This document shows, one piece after another, positions 1 to 7,972 of a stretch of 12,662 bases of DNA. The stretch comes from GWA2-46-10 sp964361435. GTDB lineage: Bacteria > Patescibacteriota > Minisyncoccia > UBA6257 > Colwellbacteraceae. Position numbers and translations under genes: made by a program. A model generated the notes under the pieces. The model had not been told where the DNA came from. It worked only from the letters and a program-made list of their open reading frames with translations, and did no database searches. Where the stretch lies: the NCBI GenBank assembly GCA_964361435.1, contig CAYIAN010000014.1, forward strand, positions 1-12,662, given 5' to 3'. How positions within the stretch are numbered: the first letter of the stretch is position 1; the number at the start of each line of letters is the position of its first letter.

Positions 1-197
1 TCATACGTTTGGCTCTGGGGCCTATTCTGCTTTTGACATTGGGGTTAGGATCGGTCTTAGTCAATGTGGTTACGCTTCTCTTTCTTGACGTTCTTTTGCC
101 AACCATTACAATCGACGGGTTAACTAACCTCCTTATGGCGGGTCTAATTGTCGGGATATCCAATCTCGTGATAAGCTTGACTGCGAGGTTTATATAG
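1..197 (+). CDS. Phage holin family (holin_4_2/YvlD-like) membrane protein, 5'-truncated by window edge
   Basis: The reading frame is open from base 3 to the TAG at 195-197, so this is the C-terminal part of a gene that begins outside the window; the TTG at position 9 is not a credible start. The visible part (about 64 residues) is almost entirely hydrophobic, with two membrane helices, an alternating Leu/Val/Ile pattern and an internal ITIDGL segment. This matches the repeated helix pairs of the small four-helix Phage_holin_4_2 (YvlD-like) family, which is common in bacterial chromosomes and whose function is unclear; the family name does not make it a phage gene. It lies 7 bases upstream of secG and may be co-transcribed with it. 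Family assignment is from hydrophobic pattern and remembered family sequence only. Confidence 0.6.
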   Translation, partial: IRLALGPILLLTLGLGSVLVNVVTLLFLDVLLPTITIDGLTNLLMAGLIVGISNLVISLTARFI

Positions 198-204
198 AAA
201 AACT

Positions 205-426
205 ATGGGATTAATTACAATTTTGGAGGTAATAGTATCGGTGGTGCTGATTATTCTGGTTTTGCTCCAGCAGCGCTCCGCAGATAGCGGTGGTCTTTTT
301 GGAGGAGGGGGAGGAGGAGGAGGGTTCTACCAGCGTCGCCGTGGGTTAGAGCGCATCCTTTTTATAGCAACCATCGTGGCTGGTGCCCTTTTCGTTACAT
401 TAGCTATTCTAAACTTCGTTCTCTAG
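205..426 (+). CDS. secG: Protein-export membrane protein SecG
   Basis: This 73-residue protein is the small third subunit of the SecYEG translocon, which supports SecA-driven export across the cytoplasmic membrane. It shows the SecG plan: a first membrane helix (about residues 3-22) ending in LLQQR, a cytoplasmic Gly-rich loop (SADSGGLFGG followed by a run of Gly, residues 25-40), a basic stretch (QRRRG, 43-47), and a second helix (51-72). The run of eight consecutive Gly is longer than usual. The ATG at 205 has no Shine-Dalgarno site. TATATA at 191-196, overlapping the stop of the upstream gene, lies 8 bases before the ATG and could be a -10 box giving a leaderless transcript, though I see no good -35. 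The peptide-binding protein gene follows 10 bases downstream. Confidence 0.9.
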   Translation: MGLITILEVIVSVVLIILVLLQQRSADSGGLFGGGGGGGGFYQRRRGLERILFIATIVAGALFVTLAILNFVL

Positions 427-436
427 GCAAGAATAA

Positions 437-2038
437 ATGAAGACCCCTTCCAGGAATTTTTTCTTGAAAGTACTCTACTCTCTAACCAGAAAAGAGCGCC
501 TAATCTTATATGGTGCCGTTGCAGTTTTTTCCATCTCTTCACTTACCTACGGAGGACTTTTCTACAAAACCAAAACCTACGCCGTTCCCTCACAAGGCGG
601 CACATACCGGGAGGGAATTGTAGGCCAGCCTTCTTTCGTGAATCCCATTATCCCCATTACCGAAACCGACCGGGCAATCTCGAGATTGATTTTTTCAAGC
701 CTGGAGGAAATGGCGGAGAGCACTAAACAGTCAACTGATGGAAAAACTTGGAATGTGCGCCTTTATGACAATATTTTTTGGCATGACGGTCGAAAGGTTA
801 CCGCCGATGACATCGTCTTTACGGTGGACGTGATCCACAACCCCGACAGTCGCTCTCCTTTGCGTGGCAGCTTTGACGGAGTAGACGTATCGAGAGTGAG
901 TGAACTAGAGGTCCAATTTTCTCTGCAAAACCCCTACACCTTCTTCAAAGAAGACCATCTCCGTTCCCTACGTCCCATCCCCAAGCATCTTTTTGTGGAT
1001 CTGCCCGTAACCAATTATCAACTCACTCCGTATGGTTTGAACCCCATAGGGTCTGGACCGTATAAAGTAGTTTCTCACGAAAAAGATGCCGGAGGGTTTA
1101 TTAAAAGCTTCAAACTCAAAGCTAATGAAGCATACTTTACCCACTCTCCATATATTACCAACTTCGCATTCAAATTCTTCCGTAAAGATTCTGAGTTGAT
1201 CAGCGCGTATAATTTAGGGCAAATTGACGGCTTTGGGCTCTCAACCGCCGAGCCCCTTAAAGAACGCCCGATCATTATCCGCCACAGTGCTCACTATCTA
1301 AGTTCTTCTCGTTATTACGCCATCTTCATCAACCAAAGCATTGCTCCCGAAGATCTCAAAAAATTAAGTGTCCGCAGAGCGCTCTCGGGGGCTGTCGGCA
1401 GAAATGAATTGGTGGATAAAGTTTTTGACGGTCGCGCTATTCCTTTTTTTGGCCCCACTAGCATCGCCGGCAATGTTTTCACTAGTTACGATCCAGAATC
1501 CATTAAGAACTTGGAGCTCGATCTTATTGTTCCGGACGAGCCATTCCTTATTCAAACCGCTGAGGAAATTAAGGTGGATTGGGAGGCCTTGGGGGCAAAA
1601 GTTAACCTAGTTAAAAGATCCCTAAGAGACATCCAGGAAGACGTGCTTCGCAATACCAACTACGAAATGATCCTCTTTGGGAATATTGTCAAAGAGGGCA
1701 ATGATCTTTTGGCTTTCTGGCATTCAAACGAACGCTTTTATCCAGGACTCAATCTTGCTCTCTACCAAGACAGCGATACCGATTCCCTCCTTGAAGAATA
1801 CAGGCGCACCTTTGATGTAACTACCCGCGCTAATTTGTTGGAACAGATAAGTAGCCGTATCAGCGCTGATGTCCCCGCCATCTTCCTTTACTCACCTGAT
1901 TATGTCTTTATCACTACCCCCACCCTCCAAGGGGTGGATGACGCACGCATTATTAACACCAGTGATGATCGATTCGCGGATGTTTCTGAATGGTTTGTGA
2001 AATCCAAACGCACTTTCAGGAAGCCTATTGCCCAATAG
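437..2038 (+). CDS. Membrane-anchored ABC-type (oligo)peptide-binding protein, SBP family 5
   Basis: This 533-residue protein resembles the DppA/OppA-type solute-binding family (SBP_bac_5). Family marks in order are the early domain with LIFSSLEEMAEST (residues 84-96), then the block DGKTWNVRLYDN followed by FWHDGRKVTADDIVFTVD (about 101-131), which corresponds to the classic 'F-x-DG-x-P-x-T-A-x-DV-x-F' motif, and the later IGSGPYKV segment. There is no lipobox. A positively charged N-terminus (about residues 1-20) and one hydrophobic helix (21-42) suggest an uncleaved membrane anchor with the binding domain outside. No permease or ATPase genes are next to it. It probably captures peptides, possibly from a host or community in an organism with poor biosynthesis, but ligand and partners are inferred. 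The start at 437 has only a weak purine-rich upstream stretch and follows secG by 10 bases, suggesting co-transcription. Confidence 0.82.
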   Translation: MKTPSRNFFLKVLYSLTRKERLILYGAVAVFSISSLTYGGLFYKTKTYAVPSQGGTYREGIVGQPSFVNPIIPITETDRAISRLIFSSLEEMAESTKQSTDGKTWNVRLYDNIFWHDGRKVTADDIVFTVDVIHNPDSRSPLRGSFDGVDVSRVSELEVQFSLQNPYTFFKEDHLRSLRPIPKHLFVDLPVTNYQLTPYGLNPIGSGPYKVVSHEKDAGGFIKSFKLKANEAYFTHSPYITNFAFKFFRKDSELISAYNLGQIDGFGLSTAEPLKERPIIIRHSAHYLSSSRYYAIFINQSIAPEDLKKLSVRRALSGAVGRNELVDKVFDGRAIPFFGPTSIAGNVFTSYDPESIKNLELDLIVPDEPFLIQTAEEIKVDWEALGAKVNLVKRSLRDIQEDVLRNTNYEMILFGNIVKEGNDLLAFWHSNERFYPGLNLALYQDSDTDSLLEEYRRTFDVTTRANLLEQISSRISADVPAIFLYSPDYVFITTPTLQGVDDARIINTSDDRFADVSEWFVKSKRTFRKPIAQ

Positions 2039-2040
2039 GG

Positions 2041-2069
2041 TTGCTTTATTTGAAATCTGTATGTATACT
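2041..2069 (+). promoter_or_regulatory. Promoter for tRNA-Leu and rnj
   Basis: TTGCTT (2041-2046) and TATACT (2064-2069) are separated by 17 bases. The promoter starts 2 bases after the stop of the peptide-binding protein gene, and the predicted transcript would begin near 2076, about 80 bases before the tRNA. It would serve tRNA-Leu and, by read-through, rnj. Confidence 0.5.
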
Positions 2070-2154
2070 GCGGACTAGAATTAATCTCTTATACAAATTC
2101 AGGTGAATCCCGGAAGAACTTTTATTGATATTGAATAGATTGTGCCCGCCCCTA

Positions 2155-2238
2155 GGGGATGTGGCGAAATTGGTATACGCGCAGCGTTCAGGGCGCTGTG
2201 GGCAATAGCCCGTGGGAGTTCGACTCTCCCCATCCCCA
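2155..2238 (+). tRNA. tRNA-Leu (anticodon CAG)
   Basis: An 84-base class II tRNA. The acceptor stem is GGGGATG (2155-2161) with CATCCCC (2231-2237), and the discriminator base A is at 2238. The anticodon arm CAGCG / TTCAGGG / CGCTG gives anticodon CAG, which reads CUG. A long variable arm (GGGC-AATA-GCCC) supports leucine. The T arm is GGGAG-TTCGACT-CTCCC. The 3' CCA is not encoded (CAT follows the discriminator), so a CCA-adding enzyme is needed. The rnj start codon lies only 10 bases beyond the mature 3' end. Confidence 0.96.
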
Positions 2239-2248
2239 CATTTAAAAA

Positions 2249-4021
2249 ATGCCAACAACAACCAGAAGAACCAGTAGAAGAGTTCCCGTCAAAAGGGTTT
2301 CTTCGGGACACCCCGCAACCGAGAAGGTAATCTCCAGGGAAACCCCGCACAAAGGGGGCGCCGAAACTTTGCGCTTTATTCCGCTCGGCGGTCTCGAGGA
2401 AATTGGACGCAATATGTCCTATCTCGAGTACAAAGACGAGATCGTCATTATGGATATGGGATTTCAGTTCCCCGAAGAGGATACTCCCGGTATAGACTAC
2501 ATTATCCCGAATATAACGTCTCTTCTCCCCAAGAAGGAGAATATCCGGGCGGTCGTCATCACCCACGGCCACATGGACCATATTGGAGCCATCCCCTATA
2601 TCTTAGGAAAACTTGGCAACCCTCCGATATATACTCTAAGACTCACTAAGGCTCTTATTGAAAAACGTCAGGCGGAGTTTCCTAATGAGCCCAAACCCAA
2701 CATTATTGAGGTTAAATACGGAGACAAAAAAAAGATTGGGCAGTATTTTGACCTAACCTTCTTCGGGGTCGAGCACACTATTCCCGACTCCACGGGGGTA
2801 GTAGTCGGAACCCCCATTGGCAACATCGTTCACTTCGGAGACTTTAGACTTGACCGGGACAAGGACGGCAACATCTACCGCTTTGATGAGATTGAGAAAG
2901 TAGCCAAGATGGGAGTGCACACATACTTAATGGACTCCACGGATGCTATCAAGGAAGGTATTGGTATCTCGGAAAAGACGGTTGAAAAAAACATTGAAGA
3001 GATTTTGAGGAAGGCCAAAAAGAGAATTATTCTCACTACCTTTTCCTCCATGATCACCCGCATCTCCGAGATTATTAAAATCGCCGAGAAGATGGGGAAA
3101 AAGGTGGCCATCAATGGCCGTTCCATGCGAGAGAATATGGATATTGCCAAAAACCTAGGCATTCTCAAATACAAAGAAGGAACCATAATTTCTCCGCAGG
3201 AAGTAAATAGCTACAAGGACGAAGATGTCTTGATCGTCACCACCGGCGCCCAAGGAGAACCGAACTCCGGCTTTATGCGCATCGTTGATGGAAGCCACAA
3301 GCATATTCAACTCAAAAAAACCGACACCGTCATCTTCTCTTCTTCCGTGGTCCCAGGAAATGAACGCAGCGTGCAATCCCTGACCGACAATATCGCTCGC
3401 CAGGTGGACGTGGTCCAAAACTACAAACTGCTTGATATCCACGCCGGAGGACACGCCCCCCAGGAGGATCTTAAGTTGGTAATGAAAACCCTGAAACCAA
3501 AATTCTTGGTTCCCGTTCACGCCTACTACCACTTCCGTACCGTAGCCCGCCAAATAGCGGAGGAGGTAGGAATTAGCAGGGACAATATAAAACTTGTAGA
3601 TAACGGTGACGTTTGCCTCCTTAGCAAAGATGGTTTTGAGGTAAGCAAAGAGAAGGTTGATACCGGTTACGTCATGGTTGACGGGCTGGGGGTGGGAGAC
3701 GTGGAAGAGGTGGTCTTGCGCGACCGAAGGATGCTCGCCGATGACGGCATGGTGGTTTTGATTGTCACTATCGACCGCAGGAGTGGCCGGGTTTTGAAAA
3801 ATCCCGACATCATCTCCCGCGGTTTCATCTATCTCCGCGAAAATCAAGAACTCCTCAAAGAGATGCGCAGCAGGGTGAGGGGGATTGTAGGCAGACTCCC
3901 CAAAACTAAGAATGTGGATGCAGATTATCTGAAATCTCTCTTCAGAGATCAGATAGGACAGTTCATATATCACAAAACTCAACGCCGCCCAATGATTCTG
4001 CCGGTCGTGATTGAGATCTAG
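2249..4021 (+). CDS. rnj: Ribonuclease J
   Basis: A 590-residue metallo-beta-lactamase/beta-CASP nuclease. RNase J combines 5'-3' exonuclease and endonuclease activity in mRNA decay and in rRNA and tRNA maturation. The metal-binding motif THGHMDH (residues 105-111) is intact, followed by H176 in VEHTIPDS and D198 in HFGDFRLD. Beta-CASP features include TTGAQGEP (331-338) and DIHAGGHA (396-403), with PVHAYYH (422-428) after them. A C-terminal domain follows. The first 40 residues are a Thr/Arg/Lys-rich extension before the conserved LRFIPLGGLEEIGRN, which may bind RNA (inference). There is no Shine-Dalgarno site before the ATG, which lies 10 bases after tRNA-Leu. tRNA 3' processing would therefore leave an almost leaderless mRNA. 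trpS follows 30 bases downstream from its own promoter. Confidence 0.95.
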   Translation: MPTTTRRTSRRVPVKRVSSGHPATEKVISRETPHKGGAETLRFIPLGGLEEIGRNMSYLEYKDEIVIMDMGFQFPEEDTPGIDYIIPNITSLLPKKENIRAVVITHGHMDHIGAIPYILGKLGNPPIYTLRLTKALIEKRQAEFPNEPKPNIIEVKYGDKKKIGQYFDLTFFGVEHTIPDSTGVVVGTPIGNIVHFGDFRLDRDKDGNIYRFDEIEKVAKMGVHTYLMDSTDAIKEGIGISEKTVEKNIEEILRKAKKRIILTTFSSMITRISEIIKIAEKMGKKVAINGRSMRENMDIAKNLGILKYKEGTIISPQEVNSYKDEDVLIVTTGAQGEPNSGFMRIVDGSHKHIQLKKTDTVIFSSSVVPGNERSVQSLTDNIARQVDVVQNYKLLDIHAGGHAPQEDLKLVMKTLKPKFLVPVHAYYHFRTVARQIAEEVGISRDNIKLVDNGDVCLLSKDGFEVSKEKVDTGYVMVDGLGVGDVEEVVLRDRRMLADDGMVVLIVTIDRRSGRVLKNPDIISRGFIYLRENQELLKEMRSRVRGIVGRLPKTKNVDADYLKSLFRDQIGQFIYHKTQRRPMILPVVIEI

Positions 4022-4034
4022 GGTTCTTCAAGCT

Positions 4035-4045
4035 TGGTATATAAT
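4035..4045 (+). promoter_or_regulatory. Extended -10 promoter of trpS (leaderless)
   Basis: TGGTATATAAT at 4035-4045 supplies both an extended -10 (TG-N-TATATA) and a perfect TATAAT (4040-4045). I see no clear -35 at standard spacing. Transcription would start at or within a few bases of the trpS ATG at 4052, so the mRNA should be leaderless or nearly so. Confidence 0.55.
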
Positions 4046-4051
4046 GAAACC

Positions 4052-5032
4052 ATGTCTAAAAAAGTGGTTGTAACTGGGTTTCAACCTTCAGGAAGTTTAC
4101 ACATAGGAAACTACTTGGGGGCTTTTAAGCAGGCGATTGAACTCCAAAAGAAACCTTATAAGCGTTACTACTTCATAGCCGACTATCATTCCCTAACCCA
4201 AAAGTACGACGCCAAGCGCAAGGCTAAGGATATCTTCGACTTAGCAGTAGACGCATTGGCCCTGGGTATAGACCCAAAGAAATCTACTTTCTTCATCCAA
4301 TCTGCCGTTGGCGAACATGCGAATCTCGCTTGGATTTTGAACACCATCACTTCCATGGGAGAACTTGAAAGAATGGTGGAGTATAAGGAGAAAATAAGTC
4401 AGGGGCAAACCCCTAACGCCGGCCTTTTTGACTATCCCGTCCTCATGGCAGCAGATATTCTTCTCTACGATGCTGACTTTGTGCCAATCGGCGACGATCA
4501 GAGACAGCACTTGGAGTTAACGCGCACCCTGGCGCGTGCCTTCAATTCCCGCTTTGGCAAAACTTTCAAAGAGCCCCAGGCGTTATATAACGCAACTCCG
4601 AGAATCATGAGCCTTAATAATCCAAAACAAAAAATGAGTAAATCTATTCCTTCTGGGTGTCTCTTCCTATCCGACTCACCCCAAGAGATAAAAAAGAAGA
4701 TTATGTCCGCCACTACCGACTCACAGAAACAAATTGGATATGATCCGAAGAATCGTCCTGCCCTCTCTAACTTAATAGACATCTATGCCGCATTTTCCGG
4801 AATGAAAACGGAGGCGGTTGTCGGGAAGTTTAAAAATGCGGGATATGCGACCTTCAAGATGGAACTCGCCGGATTAATCTCCAATTACCTAGCTCCGTTT
4901 AGAAAAAAACGCGTCTCTTTGATGAAAAATAAGAAATTTGTCATGAAAGTGCTCTCTAATGGAGCGAAGACGGCCTCCTCGGTAGCCACCAAGAAAATGG
5001 CTGGAATAAAGAAGCAGGTTGGTTTGATTTAG
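4052..5032 (+). CDS. trpS: Tryptophanyl-tRNA synthetase
   Basis: A 326-residue class I synthetase that charges tRNA-Trp in the cytoplasm. It opens with VVVTGFQPSGSLHIGNYLGA, whose HIGN at residues 17-20 is the HIGH signature. The middle holds the tryptophan-site region (DYPVLMAADILLYD, then VPIGDDQRQHLELTR, about 127-157), and KMSKS is intact at 194-198. Length is normal for bacterial TrpRS. The ATG at 4052 is preferred over the in-frame TTG at 4034, because the TTG version only adds the promoter's translated -10 sequence and the conserved N-terminus starts right after 4052. There is no Shine-Dalgarno site. The C-terminus is Lys-rich. ileS begins 30 bases downstream from its own promoter. Confidence 0.96.
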   Translation: MSKKVVVTGFQPSGSLHIGNYLGAFKQAIELQKKPYKRYYFIADYHSLTQKYDAKRKAKDIFDLAVDALALGIDPKKSTFFIQSAVGEHANLAWILNTITSMGELERMVEYKEKISQGQTPNAGLFDYPVLMAADILLYDADFVPIGDDQRQHLELTRTLARAFNSRFGKTFKEPQALYNATPRIMSLNNPKQKMSKSIPSGCLFLSDSPQEIKKKIMSATTDSQKQIGYDPKNRPALSNLIDIYAAFSGMKTEAVVGKFKNAGYATFKMELAGLISNYLAPFRKKRVSLMKNKKFVMKVLSNGAKTASSVATKKMAGIKKQVGLI

Positions 5033-5051
5033 CAGAGATTTAAGGTATATT
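5024..5051 (+). promoter_or_regulatory. Promoter of ileS
   Basis: TTGATT (5024-5029) and TATATT (5046-5051) are separated by 16 bases. The -35 lies inside the last codons of trpS. The ileS ATG is only 11 bases after the -10 box, so the leader would be a few bases at most, and no Shine-Dalgarno site is present. Confidence 0.55.
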
Positions 5052-5062
5052 CCATACCACGA

Positions 5063-7972
5063 ATGGCTGGTAGCGCGTATAAAAAATTTAAGGAGTTGTC
5101 TTCTGGGTCTCTTTTTGAAAAAGAGGAGGAAGTCCTCGCTTTCTGGAAGAAAAACAACATCTTCAAGAAATCCATTGATAAAAATCCCAAAAGTAGGATT
5201 TTTTCATTTTACGATGGCCCTCCTTTTATCACTGGCCTTCCCCACTACGCCACCCTCCTCCCTTCAATAGCCAAAGACATTATCCCCCGGTATCAAACTA
5301 TGAAGGGATACTATGTACCCCGTGTTTGGGGTTGGGACGTGCACGGCTTGCCGGCCGAGCAAAAAGTGGAAGAGCAGCTCGGATTGAAGGTCAAAAAAGA
5401 CATTGAAACCTTTGGTGTGGGCAACTTTATTGAAGCGGCGAGGGAATATGTGGCCAAGGGCTCTGTCCAATGGAGGTGGTACATAGATCACATTGGCCGT
5501 TGGGCTGACATGGATCATCCATATCGCACAGATGATCTCCGATACATGGAAACAGTTATTTGGATATTTAAACAGCTCTATGATCAAGACTTGATCTATA
5601 AAGGAAGGCGCGTTTCTCTTTATTGCCCTCGCTGCGCAACTCCTCTTTCCAAGTTTGAAGTAACCATGGACGCTGCAGAAAACTATAAAAATGTAGATGA
5701 TCCGGGCGTCACCATCTCTTTCAAAATCAAGGATGAGAAAGAAACTTACGCCCTTGCTTGGACTACCACCCCATGGACCCTTCCTGCCAATAATGGATTA
5801 GCCGTAAATCCTAAGATTAAGTATGTAACGATTACTGACGGCAAAAAGAAATATATTTTAGCCAAAGAAGCCCTATCTAGGTATCCGGAATTGAAAAGCT
5901 GGAAGGTTCTGAAGACACAAAGTGGCACGGCAATCGCCGGGAAATCCTTTGAGCCTCTCTTTGAACCAATTTTTACTCCAAACTACGAAAGGGATTTCAA
6001 AATATGGTCTGCTTCTTTCCCCACCACAGACGAGGGAACGGGAATTGTCCATATCGCCCCCGCTTTCGGTGAAGATGACTTTAACTTGGGACAGGCAAAG
6101 AAACTCTCTGCGCCCTTGATTTTGGATGAGGACGGTAAATTCAAAAAATCTCTCCCCTTCCCTTGGGCTGATGTCTATTTCAAAAAAGCCGATGGGGCTA
6201 TAATCGAAGCTCTAAAAGAAAAAGGGCTGCTTATCCGTTTAGAGAGAATAACGCACGCATATCCCCACTGCTACCGTTGCGCTACACCTTTGATATACAT
6301 GGCCCAGGACGCCTGGTTTATGAAAATCAATCCTTTGCGCAAACAAATGCTCAAAACAAACGAGCAGATCAACTGGGTACCCGGACACTTTGGCAAAAAG
6401 AGGTTTAAATACAACATAGAGAATGCTCCGGACTGGTCTCTTTCCCGAGCTAGATACTGGGGAACTCCCATGCCTATTTGGGAAACCAAAGACGGGGAAC
6501 GCATTGTGGTTGGATCGTTGGCGGAAATAGAAAAGCTGTCCGGCAAGAAGATTAAAGACTTACACCGTCCAGAAATTGACGAAGTAGTTCTGACTACCCC
6601 TTCCGGCAAAAAAGCCTATCGGGTCAAAGAGATTCTGGACGTGTGGTTTGAATCCGGCGCCATGCCTTATGCCCAATACCACTACCCCTTTGAAAACAAA
6701 GCCGTTTTTGAGAATGGTTTTCCCGCTGATTTTATTATCGAGTACACCGGGCAGCTTAGGGGGTGGTTCTACACCCTCCATGTACTCGCCACCGCCCTCA
6801 AGAACAAACCGGCCTTCAAAAATGTTGTGGTAAGTGGAGTCCTTATGGGAACTGACGGCCGGAAGATGAGTAAATTGTATGGTAACTACCCTGACCCCAA
6901 GCAAACTCTTGAAAAATACGGTGCAGAATCCATGAGACTCTACTTCATGTCTAACAAAATTATGTTAGGCGAAGATTTGGATTTTAATGAACGTGATATC
7001 CAAGAGGCTCGCAATAGTATCAATATTCTTCATAACTCCTTCAAGTATTTCACTACCTACGCTAATCTTCATAAATGGCAACCGGGCGCAAAACTTACCG
7101 TTTCCGATCATGTTCTAGATAAGTGGATCAAGGCACGACTAGAAGAGTGTATTGGCGAATATGCCTCTGGTTTAGACAACTTTGATTTTCCAGCTTCTAC
7201 TCGCCCTCTCGCTCCCTTTATCGAAGACCTCTCCACTTGGTACATTCGTCGTTCTCGTGACCGCTTCGTCTCCGGAGACACCAAGGCCCTATCTACCCTT
7301 TACGAAGTACTCTCAAAATTCTCCAAAGTAATAGCTCCGACCCTTCCCTTCACTGCAGAACAAATTTACAGCAGCCTCCGTAACCCCAAAAATCCAGAAT
7401 CCGTCCACTTATGTGATTACCCAAAAAGCAACAAGGGGTTAATTGCCAAAAACAAACCTTTTCTCGAAAAAATGCGGGTTGTGAGAAATCTATCTTCCTT
7501 GGTTCACAACCTTCGCTCCGAAGCCAAACAACCTTTGAGGCAGAAAATGGCGATGGTGATTATCAAGGGATCCAAGGGAATTAAATCCGACAAAGAGCTT
7601 GTGGAATTATTGAGGGATGAAGTTAATGTATTGGCAGTTAAATTTGACACCCCTATGGGCAAAGCTTTCTTGAGGAGTAAAACGGGAAGTATCACCGTCG
7701 GGTTGGATACTAAACTCACTCCGGAGCTCGAAAAAGAAGGTCTTTTGCGTGAACTTTTGCGCGAACTTCAGGATGCTCGCAAGAGGCAAGGGTTGATGGT
7801 TGGCCAGAAGGCGAAGTTAACCTATGACACTAATGACGGCCTACTGTCCAAGTTAATAGAAGATAACCAGAAAGAAATCGCTTCTTCCGGACACTTCCTG
7901 AAAGTTGAACGAGCCGCCATTAAAGGGGAGCCTGCAATGGGGGGAAGACTCCAAGTGAAGATAACGATCTAA
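5063..7972 (+). CDS. ileS: Isoleucyl-tRNA synthetase, archaeal/eukaryal-type clade
   Basis: A 969-residue class I synthetase that charges tRNA-Ile. The catalytic N-terminus reads FYDGPPFITGLPHYAT, so the HIGH box is HYAT (61-64), and KMSKS is KMSKL (601-605) inside GTDGRKMSKLYGNYPDP. PHYGH-like and NYPDP sequences are typical of the archaeal/eukaryal clade (type 2 IleRS), commonly associated with lower mupirocin sensitivity; any resistance here is inference. The editing domain shows AWTTTPWTLPANN (about 232-244) and TDEGTGIVHIAPAFGEDD. Cys pairs at 188/191 (CPRC) and 403/406 (CYRC) are candidate metal-binding knuckles. An anticodon-binding region and a C-terminal domain complete the normal length. 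The second His of HIGH is replaced by Thr (see findings). It is convergent with argS with no bases between the stop codons. Confidence 0.96.
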   Translation: MAGSAYKKFKELSSGSLFEKEEEVLAFWKKNNIFKKSIDKNPKSRIFSFYDGPPFITGLPHYATLLPSIAKDIIPRYQTMKGYYVPRVWGWDVHGLPAEQKVEEQLGLKVKKDIETFGVGNFIEAAREYVAKGSVQWRWYIDHIGRWADMDHPYRTDDLRYMETVIWIFKQLYDQDLIYKGRRVSLYCPRCATPLSKFEVTMDAAENYKNVDDPGVTISFKIKDEKETYALAWTTTPWTLPANNGLAVNPKIKYVTITDGKKKYILAKEALSRYPELKSWKVLKTQSGTAIAGKSFEPLFEPIFTPNYERDFKIWSASFPTTDEGTGIVHIAPAFGEDDFNLGQAKKLSAPLILDEDGKFKKSLPFPWADVYFKKADGAIIEALKEKGLLIRLERITHAYPHCYRCATPLIYMAQDAWFMKINPLRKQMLKTNEQINWVPGHFGKKRFKYNIENAPDWSLSRARYWGTPMPIWETKDGERIVVGSLAEIEKLSGKKIKDLHRPEIDEVVLTTPSGKKAYRVKEILDVWFESGAMPYAQYHYPFENKAVFENGFPADFIIEYTGQLRGWFYTLHVLATALKNKPAFKNVVVSGVLMGTDGRKMSKLYGNYPDPKQTLEKYGAESMRLYFMSNKIMLGEDLDFNERDIQEARNSINILHNSFKYFTTYANLHKWQPGAKLTVSDHVLDKWIKARLEECIGEYASGLDNFDFPASTRPLAPFIEDLSTWYIRRSRDRFVSGDTKALSTLYEVLSKFSKVIAPTLPFTAEQIYSSLRNPKNPESVHLCDYPKSNKGLIAKNKPFLEKMRVVRNLSSLVHNLRSEAKQPLRQKMAMVIIKGSKGIKSDKELVELLRDEVNVLAVKFDTPMGKAFLRSKTGSITVGLDTKLTPELEKEGLLRELLRELQDARKRQGLMVGQKAKLTYDTNDGLLSKLIEDNQKEIASSGHFLKVERAAIKGEPAMGGRLQVKITI

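Noticed and set aside
3155..3982. 275-codon minus-strand frame inside rnj
   Set aside because: It lies wholly antisense to a well-conserved gene and shows no recognisable protein character.
4034..4051. TTG start at 4034 for trpS
   Set aside because: Those codons are the promoter -10 region, and the conserved TrpRS N-terminus begins right after the ATG at 4052.
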